From Amoebophrya sp. A120 (Eukaryota > Sar > Dinophyceae > Syndiniales > Amoebophryaceae), in the NCBI GenBank assembly GCA_905178155.1, contig CAJINV010000002.1, forward strand, positions 496,376 through 560,375: DNA of 64,000 nucleotides, in the 5' to 3' direction. Both the position numbers and the translations under genes were made by a program. Shown here in pieces: positions 22,801 through 34,800 of the stretch (the stretch's first letter is position 1; every line of letters starts with the position of its first letter). Below the pieces are notes generated by a model. That model was not told where the DNA came from and did not search any database. It saw only the letters and a program-made list of their open reading frames with translations.

Positions 22801-25800
22801 TCTGCAAAGTTGCACCAGCAGCACTTCCGGGGCTGATAGTATTGTGACGCACTGTAGCTGCAGCTCCCCCTCCCGCCGAGGACGCTTTCGAAGAAACATG
22901 TCCTGTCGTCCTAGTCCCACTAGCACTGGTTCGCGATGGGAAGACCAAATCTCGGTCAATTGCGATCTGCGCCCCATTCCGAACCGCGGTATTCCGTACC
23001 AGCCGAACGTTCCGGATGTTGGAAGCGCGCACACCCCGCGGAACAGCTCCGCCAGCACCAGCGGAAGGACCAGCAGCTCCTGCTGAGGTGGTGTCCCCAT
23101 GACCGGCGGCCTGCTGGTCATGATCTACTGGATGAAGTGGAGCAATTCTCACTTCGAAAAACAGTGTGTTGGTCAAGATGTAGCTTTCCGTTGGGGGTGA
23201 GTTTTTGTCCAAGTCATTGTCGTCTTTTTCCTCCTGCTTTTGTTGCTTCAGCCTTTCCACTAGCAGTTTTCTTTTGGAGGATGACCTCCGTTTCGAAAGA
23301 CCTGATCTTCGACTTGTCGGCGCACCAGCAGCAGCAGCTCCATGTCCCTGTCGACGTGTGGAGCTGCTGCTACCCGAGGACGGTAAATGGGTCTTCTTGA
23401 CATTGTCCAAGGTCATGATCGCGAACAGTCTCCGTAAATGGTAGAGCGGAATGCTCCGGCGGAACTCTGCCTGCACGTTCTTGTCGTAACTGTCGGTTAC
23501 TAGAGCCGACAAAGACCGATGGGAATTTTTAACAGGCGGGTTTTGTTGATGTTGATGTTGATGCTGTTGGTGTTCTTGTTCTACTTGTTCCGTTGAGCCT
23601 GTGATATCATCTTCATCTGCCGGACGAGTTGTTGTATCCGTATCCTGCTCCCCGCGGAAGAGAGGTAGTAGTCCCGGTTCAAAGAAACCAATATCGGGGA
23701 TGTGGATCGCAAATTCGACCCAGGTCTCTGCACCAGAGGCTTGTTGTAGTTCTCCAGCACTAGTAGAACTAGTACCCGACGTTGCGGCAGTTCTAGATGC
23801 TTCTTGCGTTCTTGCAACATCATGGTCTACTTCGGAAGGTGAAGATCCCAGCGGCCGGCTTGCCCCGGTGAACTTCGGTTTCGCTTTAGAATTCATCCCG
23901 GCTCCTGCAGGAAGATCTTCATTTGTGCCACCTCCCTGAGAAGTTGCTGTTGTACTAGGACCTCGGCCGACAAAAACTTTCTTTACGGAAATCAAATACT
24001 CGACCGCATTTTCGTTATCCCGGTCGAGAAGCCAGTTTCGCTTGCGTTTCTCCCGTCTTTCCTCCACTGCGGCATCTGCTGCTGCTGGATCTACTGCTGC
24101 TGGATCTCCTGCTGCTTGTGCTGCGGCTGCTGCGCTCGAAACGGACGCACTAGCACTTCTATCCTGAGCAGCAGCTCTTTGCTCTCCGCCCAGCTCTTGC
24201 TCGGGCGAAAGAGTACCTGCTCCCCTCGGCGGCGAGCTAAACGATTCGGCGGTGGGGAAGGAAGATTTATTTCTTGTTTGCGGATTTTGATTTTCCTCTC
24301 CATTTTGGTCTTGACCCTCTTCTTCCATTTCGTTTTGAAAATACTTCTGTGCCTGCCCGAACGCCGTTTTTCGGCGCAGGATTGCGATGGTATCGTAGTC
24401 CCGTTCTGAAATGATCACTCGGGCTTGGCTTGTGAACAAATTCCCCAGCACGGCTTGGGAACTTCGATGAACGAATTCCCGGTACAACATCAGTTCCTTG
24501 AACGGCCGCGTGGTTCGAAACGGGCTCTTCTCCGCGATGTCGTCACTGTCTGTCGCCCCGCCGACGGCCGAGCTACCACGGTGGGATCCGGCCGCACTGG
24601 ACTGCCTCGACCCCGCGGTACTGCTCCCGAGTATCCCGGGGATCCTTTCGAGCCAATCGAAATCGCCGAGACTCGACGAGCCTCGTAGACTCGTAAACTA
24701 TGCACTGCAAAAGCATCGCACTCATGGATTCGTGCTCGTAGTAATTATGATCGCAGTCATGGTGCACGACCATCAAGGTAAACGTAAACCCGCACTAAAA
24801 ATTCCATTTCTAATTACTAATTCTGAGCGAAAATAAATTTGTATTATATGCGATAGCGATCATTTCTTTTTCTACTACTTAGTAAGTGCGATGCTTTTGT
24901 CGATTTCATATCAAGTGGCGGACTTGGTTCAAAACTTGAACCACCGTGTCGTCCTGGGGAACAGGCGCGTCGCCGTTAGAGAGCTGGCTGTCGTCGAGGA
25001 TCTCCTGATAACCTTTTTTTTGAGCAAACGCCCCAGCACCCGCCTGTTGCAACACGTGGTCGTGCACGTAACGCAGAACCTTCTGTTGCAACGCGGGGCC
25101 AATTTTTAGCTCATCCCGCTGCAGAGCCAGTTGCAACTCCTGCCACTGCGGCGAGAAAGGCACTTGCTGCATCGGAAGCTTGGGCTGCTCTTCCGGAATA
25201 AAACTCACGGTCTTTAGTTGATGCGCCGCCGGAAGTAGATTTGCAGCATCTTTTTGGGCCGATGCAGCTGCGCCGCCTGCTCCCCGTGCGGGAACCGGGA
25301 AATAAAACGCGGGGGGAGTAGTAGAGTGCGGTCGCTGTAGTTGCTCTTGCTGCTGCTGCTGGTGGCGGCCCGATGAGTATAACTGACTGAACCGCGGCAG
25401 CGGCGGTGGCAGGGGCATCTCTCGGGTCCACGCAAGTGGATCACGATCGCCTGCAGGTGGGGCACTTTTCGGGCGTGGCCGGTGGCCTTGAAGGTGGTCT
25501 TGCTGCGGTGGTGGATAATTGCCACGACCTCCCGGAAGAGGAGGAAGTAGACCACCTCCGACGTCTTGTTGTAAAAATCCAGCCCCTGCTGCTGGGCCTG
25601 CGGCCGCGCGGCCTAGGTCGTCGTCGTGCGGCGGCAAAATAGTGACAGGAACTCGATCTTCTACTGTGTCTTGGTCTTCCTCCAATAGCCCCGGCGCGGC
25701 CTCGTTCAGAGCGGTGGCTACCCGCTTCGGCGTCGGAGCGAGAATAGCAGGCGGCGGCGTATGCATTGCAAATATGTCTGGATGTCTGGAAACTTGTAAT

Positions 25801-28800
25801 GCTGAGTTCTTGTGAATAGTGAAAGCAACTGCAATTGTTCACAGCCAAGCAACATGAGAAGTTGTATCTGCGCTGCTTAGTGTTGCGCTTCTCGCATGAC
25901 ACGCACACGCTGCGCTATCTTTTTTTTTTGCATGACAAGCTGCAAAGGGGTCTCTTCTTGGACACGCATCACAAATTCTTCAGTCATGCCAGACAAGCAT
26001 CACAAACCTTGCAATGCATTCTTCCAGAGCACCCAGACACATATATTTGTAATGCGTACGGCTGGTCAAAGAACATTCTACCTCCCACATCACCTGGCGG
26101 CGCCGTTGGACTACCGCCCATAACGAAGGGTGGCATAACGAAGGGTGGCGGCTGCTGTCCTCCGGGAGCCGCGACACCCGGTTGGCCTGTGGTGTTTGTC
26201 GTGCAAAATGTCACTACATCTTCGTGTCTTTCTCTCTAATTATAGTGCTCGAAATTTATTAAAACTTCTACTTCATTTCTACATCATTCAGATTCATCTG
26301 ACTAAACTTGAGGTCTAAACTGGTTCAAATCCATTTCCATATATCGCAAAATTTTGTCAGAATGAGACTAGAAAACAAAATAAAAATTTCACTTTGCTGT
26401 AGTCCCTGGAGGTCGTTGTGGTTCCTGAGAGAATCTAATAGTCTTTCCCAAGCAGCTTCACCTGCGTCTCCCGCCAAGCCCCCTGGAAGCGGCGTATTTC
26501 CCCCTGTCGTTCCGGCATCCATTCCGCGTTGCGCGTCCGTGCTACCCCCGCCGGGCGTGCCCCCGCGCGCGGACGCGTAAGCTTCCGAATGGTCCGGTGT
26601 TGCGTTGCGCGTCGAAGGAGCCTGGTCGGCCTCCTCGATCGGGGAAAAAGCCGGGTCCCGAGTTCTTCTACTACCCGCGCCGGCTCTTTGAAGCTGTCTG
26701 TACGTTTCAATTTCTTCTGGGGGCATCCGCTGTCGGAGCGTGACCGCTTCTGGCGTGGGTGGGCGGGATGGGAGAGAAATAGCACCGCCAGGCTGTGCAG
26801 CAACGTGATCCCTTATGGAGGTGTCAGGATTGAAATCGTTAAAGTTGAAATAGTTTGTCATGCATGAAATGCAGCCCACAGAGCGCCTGTCTTGCAGAGT
26901 AGGCGAGTGAGGCAGACTGTAAAAAGCCTGTTGAGGAGTAGAAACGGAGGTGCGAAACTAGCATGACGCAAGGCGTCTTCCTTACCCAAACAGCATGACA
27001 GACTGGATTTCGGTTCTAACCAAATTTGTCATGCGCCACTTGGAATCTGGGTTACAACTTTCAACATCCATTTTATGCATTACAAGTTATTTCAACTTTG
27101 TCGATAATTTCGATCCTGACACATCCATATCCCTGCTAGAAGAAGTAGGAGTTTGTCGCCCGCTGCCTGTGCGCGGTGGTGGCACCAGCGCGGCATGTTT
27201 GAAGCCGGGCGGCGGCTGCAGCTCTGGTTGTTGTAGTTCCCCCGCTGCTGGGTTGATACCTTCCGAAAGTGGACCACTGCCCATTGAAGTCCGGCCTTGC
27301 TGTTGTTGTTGCCCCGCGAGAAGAACCGGAGCGGCTGCGCCGGCGAGCGGTTGTGGCTGTGGCGCAGCGGCATGATCTTGTTCTAGTCTATTGTGCTGCT
27401 GTTGCAGCTCTTGTTGTAGTCCTGCCTCAGCATGATCCTCACCGGACCCCTCTCCTGCTCCTCCCCCGCCGGCGGCGCCGGCAGTATCCAATGTAAAAAT
27501 GTCTGGGTCTGGAAGGATCCGAACTTGTCATGCAGATTTTACATGACCCGTGACGTCTGTGATGTATTCCCTGGCATCACAGATTTTCCGAGTGCTTATT
27601 GATGCCTATTCCGCATGACAAATGGCCTCCCCGCATAGCAGAATCTGCACTCCTCTTGCTGGTCATGCAATACAGATTTTTCTAGAGTCTAAAGTTAGCA
27701 TCACAAGTTCCAACCTTTCCAGACCCAGACATTTTTACAGTTGATAAGCAGCACCCACCCGCGCGAGGCTGAGAACCCGCGGAAAACTTTGGCTCTCCTG
27801 TATCACAATGAAAAACCCCCCTTCCCCATATCAAAACGGAAATCTGTGATGCGGGATTTGTGTACACAAATCACATTTGTCTTGCAGGAAAGCATTGCAC
27901 ACAGATCGCAAGCCCAAGGGGGGCCCGCCCTTTTGGTGTAGGGGCCTAGTCGATGGCAGACGTCTGCCCTGTAGGCCTTGCAGCATTACAAACCGCCTGC
28001 ATATCGCAGCGGACTCTCTGGATCATTTGCCTTCGGGCAGGATTTGTGGTCACAAATCTGCATCACAAATTTTCGGACCGACATGTTTTCAATATGGGGA
28101 CGAGGGGGGATTTTTCCTTGCAATATCCTGGTTGTAAGGTTTGTTCGCGTGGTCCTCGCGGGGCATTTCTCGTCGCGAGCGTCTTCCGCCATCATGGGAG
28201 GAGTATGGATTGTAAAAATGTCTGGGTCTGGAAGAATGGAAGGTCTGACATGCTCTGCCAGCATGACCCCAAAGTCTGTCATGCACGTTACCCAAGAGCC
28301 TCGTTTTTTTGTCATGCAGAAACGCAGTTTGTCATGCACACTAGGCAACACCTCAAAGCTCAGAAACTTGTCATGCTGAGCCAGCACTTGTGGCCGCCTC
28401 ATGATACGCCAACCAGCATCACAAGTTTCCAGACCCAGACATTTTTACAGTTGATAAGGAGAGCAGCACCCCGACCGGCTTTCCAAAAGAGGCAGGATTC
28501 TCGGCGGCTCGCGCGGCGAGCACCTCCGGGGTGGTTACGGGGTCAAAAGGAAATTGTTCCTGCAACGCTGCCACGTTGTCCAGGATCCTTCTGTCCACAA
28601 GCTGCTGCTCATGGTCCTGCACGGCTTGTTGTTGCGCCGCCGCTGCAGCTGCTTCCACCATGTCGACTTGGGCGCCCCCGGTGGTGGTATTGTTCTCTTC
28701 CCATTCTTGCCTGAACCTGGCGAGTCGCCTGTCCTGAATCAGCTGCTGCTCCCTCTGCTGCTGATCCGGCGTTTTTATCGCACCGCCGCGGACACTGGTG

Positions 28801-31800
28801 TTTGGGCTGCTGGTGCGGTGTGGACGAGGAGCAAACACGTCCGGCTGCAGCTCCCTCTGCAGCGTGTCGAGGGTTTTTGGATTCAACGTGGAGGACTGAT
28901 GTGGAGGTCCTAGTGCAGCTGGCACACCAGCTGCTGCAGGAGTTCCGCTTGTAGTTTGCCTCGATCTTGCTTTCGTCCTCGAGGAGGTGGCAGCACCTGC
29001 TGTCGCAGGAATTGTTGTCGCCTGGACTCCTCGTTGTTGTTCCTCGAGCTGCGCTGTCGTGGGTACTACCACCGTTCCCGGCGTGACAAGTCTGTCAAAA
29101 TCAAGTTCACCGGCGGGAAATGCGGACCCCACGACGTTTGAGGTAGTTCCTTGCGTACTCTCGTCTTCTTGGGCACCAGGAGCAGCATGGTCGAGTTGAT
29201 GGCCAGCAGCTTGTGCGCCGGAAGGAGTTCTTAAAGCAGCCCCTGTGGTAGTTCCGGCTGGTGAGGCTGAGTTTCGCGCGTGCTCGTCCTGCTGTGGCCC
29301 TTCTACTTCATCTCCTTCGGCTGGAGCACCACCGGTGCCTCCGCCGGACACTAAGTTCCTTGTGCTGGATTCGGTTCCTGGCTCAACATCTCGTCCCCCA
29401 CCTGCTGAGAAAGATCCCGGACGAGAAGAATTGGCACCGCCAACAATGTTGCCCGCCCCGGGTGGAAGATGATGTGGACCTAGTGACTGAGGCCCTTCTT
29501 GACCTTCCTCAAGGTGATCTTCAGGAACAGGCTCATCACTTGTTGGGTCCTCAGTAATTATGTCCCGGTCCTCCCCTTCTTCCGCCTCCGAATCCTCCGC
29601 CATTGGGTAGTTACCAAGGATATTTTCCAAATTTAGACCGGCTGCACCCTGGTCCCCGATCGAGGACGCAGCCTCTGCCTCGCCCCCTCTGGAGCTCGTC
29701 TCCACATCTCGAGCAGGATTCATCGTCCTCCCGTGTTGTCGTTCTTGTTGTTGTCCTCCTGCCGCAGGTCGTGGTTCTTGTTGTCCTTGATACAATAGTT
29801 GCGGTGCTGGCAATGTAGCCGCAGTGCTTCCTGTGGCACTGCTGGCTGCGGCAGTACCCGTGGGCAGGACACCGGTGTAGCGAGGCCGGCGACCGAGTGC
29901 GTCTCGCGGGGGGTGGCCGCTGACACGCCGGTCCGAGGTCAAAGACGTTCCAGGGTGCAGCTGCTGCCCAAAGACCGGCGCTGCAGCAGGTGTAGTAGTT
30001 CCCGGCACTTCTGGTATGGGCGTAAAAGTTGTACCTGTACCTCCAGCCCCGTGCAGTGCTTGTTGCTGTCCAGCATTAGCACTACTTCCTCGTCGGTGCT
30101 GCGACGACCGCCTGTCTCCACCTCCTGCACCGGTCGTTCTCGCACCAGCGGAGCTCGGTATCCACAGAAAAAAACCCATCCACATCCATTTTTTGCATGA
30201 CAAACAAAGGGTCTTATAGGTGTTTTGCATGACAAATTCGATGTGGATGGGTGTTTTTTCCTGGATACTCGGGGCGTCGGTCACATGCCGTCCGAAGCTG
30301 CGTCCGTGGTAGGAGCTGGGATGCAGGCTGGAAGCTACTCCATCTTCAGCGTCGTTGAAAGCAAGCTCGTCCCCGTCGCTGTCGGGCGGGACCGCTGTGT
30401 CCGCACCGTCGTCGTGCTGTAGCGTTTGTCCAGCTCCTCGTCGGTACAACCCCTGTTCCTTTTCACCGCCCGCGCTGGACGGGGGCGGAGGAGGACTTGT
30501 GGGCCCTCGGCTCGGGGGCCCGCCGCCGCGGGGATGTCGACGAGAAGTGGTGGTCGGGGGGCGCGAATCGGGAGAAGCAGACCCTGCGCGAGAAGGGGCA
30601 GACCCTGCGCGAGAAGGGGCGCGCGCTGGAGGTGATGCAGCAGAAGTAGATGGGCCGGTGTCGTGGCCGCTAACTCCTATATCACCAACATCTCCTGGGC
30701 GGATCCCAGTATGATCTTCTGCTGCACCACTTCTACCACCAGTAGGGAACCCAGCTTCGCGGCTGGGAGAAGCTCCTGCTGCTCGGGGAAGGCTTCGCAT
30801 AGGAAGCAGTGGTCTACTCGTCGCGGTCTGTGCAGTACGGTCAGGTTCTTGAGGTTCATCTCCACCGACTCCCACCTGAGGCCGCACTTCTTCTTCTGCA
30901 GCAGCTCCCGGCACTTCTTCCAGTGGTCTGATTTGTGCTGGCCGCTCCTCCTCTACAGCCTGAAATGAAACCACGGTCTCCCCATCGGCATTTGAGGACC
31001 CCCTTGAAGAGATGAACGGATGTGCACCATCTTGAACCACGACCGCGGGCGCAGCTGCGCTGCTGGTGGGTGAAGCAGCATGTTGTTCTGCTATCACAGA
31101 CAGATGTTGCTGTTCTTGTTGACCTGCTCTTGGGACGAGGACACTACACCCTTCATGTTGATCTCCAACACTACCTAAACAAAACGACGGACCTCCCGAA
31201 ACCGAGCCCGCTCGCCCCGCGGTCGTCCCTGCAAACGTGGTGGCCGTGGCCGCTCCGGGGGTGGTATCTGATATATCCTGTTGTTCCCCGACGTAAGAAT
31301 CCCCACCACCGCCTCCTGCTGCGATGGTCGTGTGCCCACCCCCACCCCCGCCATTCGTCAAAACCTGCCCGCCGGGGGTTTCGTCGCTCCACGTACTGTC
31401 CTCGTGGTAATCGTTATCACCACTGTTCGAACCGTGCGCCGCAAACGTGGTTAACTCGGTCATGGAGCGCCGGTGCAACGAGCTGGCAACGGACTCGTCT
31501 CGGTGCAGACCACGATTATCTGCTCCAGGGGACAACGGCGGACTTCCTGCTGGGCTCGTAAAAAAAGTTTCCCGGGATCGGGAAGCAGAAGGAGGGGCGG
31601 CAGCTGGTGCCACGGTGCCGGTGGGACCACGGGGCTGCTGCTGCCGTTGGACAAGGGGAAGTTGTGGCTGTTGACTTGCGGCAGCAGAAGTTTTAGGAAA
31701 AGCAGCAGGAATTATTTTCGCTTTAGCAGCAGCAGCTTCAACATCATCTCGGCTAGAAGAAGTACTTCTACCTGTTTGACGTGCATCAACATCCGCGGAA

Positions 31801-34800
31801 GTAGAACGCAGGAGCAAATCTCGCTCCACTTGTTCACGTTGTGCCCGATAACTCTCGAGCAAAACTCGCTGCTGTTCCAACATCTCCGGATCGTAAGTGC
31901 GAACGCCAGCAACGACTGGAGGGAGGTCGTTGTCGTGTAGAGGCTCGACTTGTCCTTGTAGGACCGCGGCGCCTGCTCCGGTCTGCGGTCGTGCTGAGGA
32001 GCTGCTACTGCTTCCCCCCTGCTGGAAATCGGTGGGGAAAATGTTGGCCACCCGCGAAGTAGGCTTCTGCGCTTCTGCTCCCACAGCTGTTTGTCCTCCT
32101 AGCGGTAGAAATTGATCGGGTAATTGCTCGCCCAAAAAAGGTATCCTGTGCAAAAGTATCGTACACGTACTAATTGCAACCATGCATGACAAATCTTGTT
32201 TCTTAGCGAAATCAGCATTACAAATTCCATTTTTCCTTCTGGGAAAATTTGTATTGCGATTCATACTAGTACGATACTTTTGCAATGCATAAAAGGCGAC
32301 AAAAAACTACCGCGCTGTTCATGTTTTTCCTCACTGCCAGAAGAACCTTCGGGGGTCATCATCATCTTCTCTGCCTTTTCTTCCGCTGTAAACCGGGGAA
32401 CCGACACTGTGTCATCAGCAGCAGGAGGGGGAGAAGAAGAAGCTGCAGCTGCAGCCTCCTGAGACGCCGTCGAAATCTGTACTTTTTGCCGCTGTTCCAC
32501 TTCGACATCCTGTTTAAGCTTCGACCGACCTCCCTGCTGTCCCGCCGAAGGAGCGGTGCTGGCTTGGCTGGGAACAACTTCTGCCACACGTCGAGCACCG
32601 GTACTGCTAGTGCCACCTGCTGTGCCCCCTCCTGCTGCAAAAGTTACACTGGAAGAACCTCCTGTAGTTGTAGGACCAAAAGACCCAGAAACCGTTGCAG
32701 TTTCTCCGCTGGTCGTGCGGTCGCCGAGGGTAGAAGGCATGGGAGGTGGCGGATCTCGTCTTGCGCTTGCGGGAAGGTTGGAAGCGGAAAAAGGATTTGA
32801 TGGCGTTCTTTCCTCATTTGCCGCATGATCGGGGGCGTACGCGTAGCGAATGTCTCGCCTCAGGTCCGGTGCGTCAACCAAGCGTAATGGTGCCTGCTGC
32901 TCCGAGCTGCTGGTCCGGAGATTCACATGATCCTCGTGCGGCTCCTCCTGCTGCCCTCGTGAAGGAGGAGGTACAGTTTGCCGCCCATCGCCATCTTCCA
33001 GTCCTAGCTCAGTAGCAGTAACCGACAGATTAGGATTTTCGAGAACTGTTCCACGATTTTCCTCTTCATCCCGTCGCGGCGCTTCTGTGTCTAGCTCCCC
33101 GAACACTTGCCTGAATTCCCGCAAATGCGGGGCAAAGCTGGTCTCCGGCTTGGGTCGGAAATCTGGAAAAGGTGGATCTTCATTATATACGTCTGGAGCT
33201 TCATCTTGATGTAGTTGTTCATGTCGTTGTGAACCGCGAGAAGCATTTCCACCGGTTCTTGATGCAAATGATCTACCCGCTGTTCCACTATGAACTGCAA
33301 AAGTATCGTAATCGTATAAAAATAAATGCATTACAAATTCCCTCAGCATGAGAAATAAAATCTGTAATGCAGATCTGCCTTGAGAAAAAAATTTGTAATG
33401 CATGATTGCAATACGAGTACGATACTTTTGCACAGGATATGTTCCACCAGCTGCCGAACCGGAGCCATGAGCAGTAGAACTACTAGTACTCTGCAACGTT
33501 CTAATCTCCGCTTGGTCCGTGCCAGGATCAGACGAGATTACTCCATCAGAATTGGCATAAACTGCACCTGCAGAACCTCCATCATCGGCAAGAACTACTC
33601 CTGCAGCAGTACTACCACGGCTAAGATCGGGGGTGTTGCTCCTAGCAGGTCCGCCTGCCTGGTGCTCGTCTGCCGGAAGGGTTTGCAGCTGCTCGCCGTG
33701 ATGTTGTAAAGAACCGCTTCTTGTTGTAGTTCTTTCATCGGCAGGCGGAGGCGCTGCAGCAGCTCCCGCATCTTGATCTTCAACTTCTCCCAGCACCTCA
33801 CTGGCAATGGATCGATTCTCGAAGCCCAAGGCCGCTTCAATCGTCCTTTGTGTCAAATGCTCGGCAGCCAAGTGCGGATTGAAGGATTCCCGCTCGCCAC
33901 TAGAAGCCCAGGAAGCCCGCGGAGCGACCTGAAGTTCCTCGGAGTTATTGTCCCCTGGTGTATCTGATGTTCCTGGTCGTGCAAGATCTCCTACTGCGGG
34001 TGCTGTACGAGAACTTCTGGTACGAGAACCTCCAGTGGCTCCTGGAGCAGTAGTTGCCCCCTCTTGACGTCGTTCTTCGCGTGCCCAGCGCGACGGTGTC
34101 CACGAGGACCCCTCTCTCGATGTCCAGCGTGCTATCCTGTGTAAAAACGACGTCCCCAGCTGCAGCCCATAGCTGTCATGCAAATAATCTGCATGATCAG
34201 AATGTTTCTTCTCATGTGGAGCCCCATAAGAGGCGTTATCTTTTAGTCCTGTTTTGGAATTATTGTAATGCTCCAACTTCAGCATCAGCATAATTAATAG
34301 GCTAAACATGTCATGCTGCTGAACGAGCGAATAAACAGGATTTTTACACTACGAGGCAAATAAACTCGTCATGCGCATTCAACAGCCAAAGCTGGCTGAT
34401 CATTTGTCTAAAGCAGATTTCCCATCTTGACAACTCTGGGGTGCTGTGGACGACCCTGTTTTTCCTCACGATACGTGCCGGTTCATGTTCCTGATCCTGC
34501 TCAGCAGCGGCCGGGGAGGGCGAGCTGCCCGGTTCGACCGTTTCGGATGAGGTTGCCAGCGGGTTGTGGTGGTGACGGGATACAGCTCCTGCAACTTGTG
34601 TTGGCTTTTGATTTTCTAGTTGCACGACAACTTCTCGGTGGCCAGCAGGAGCTGTCGCTGTTGGTGTCCTCGTGGTCGTCCGATCACCTCCTCGTCCAGC
34701 CCCGCCCTCTGAGAACTCGCTCCTTGTTGGCGACGGAGAGGTTTGCCCCCGGTGCACCTCCTGCGAATCCCCTCCGGGTTCCTCCGGATCGTAACCTGGA

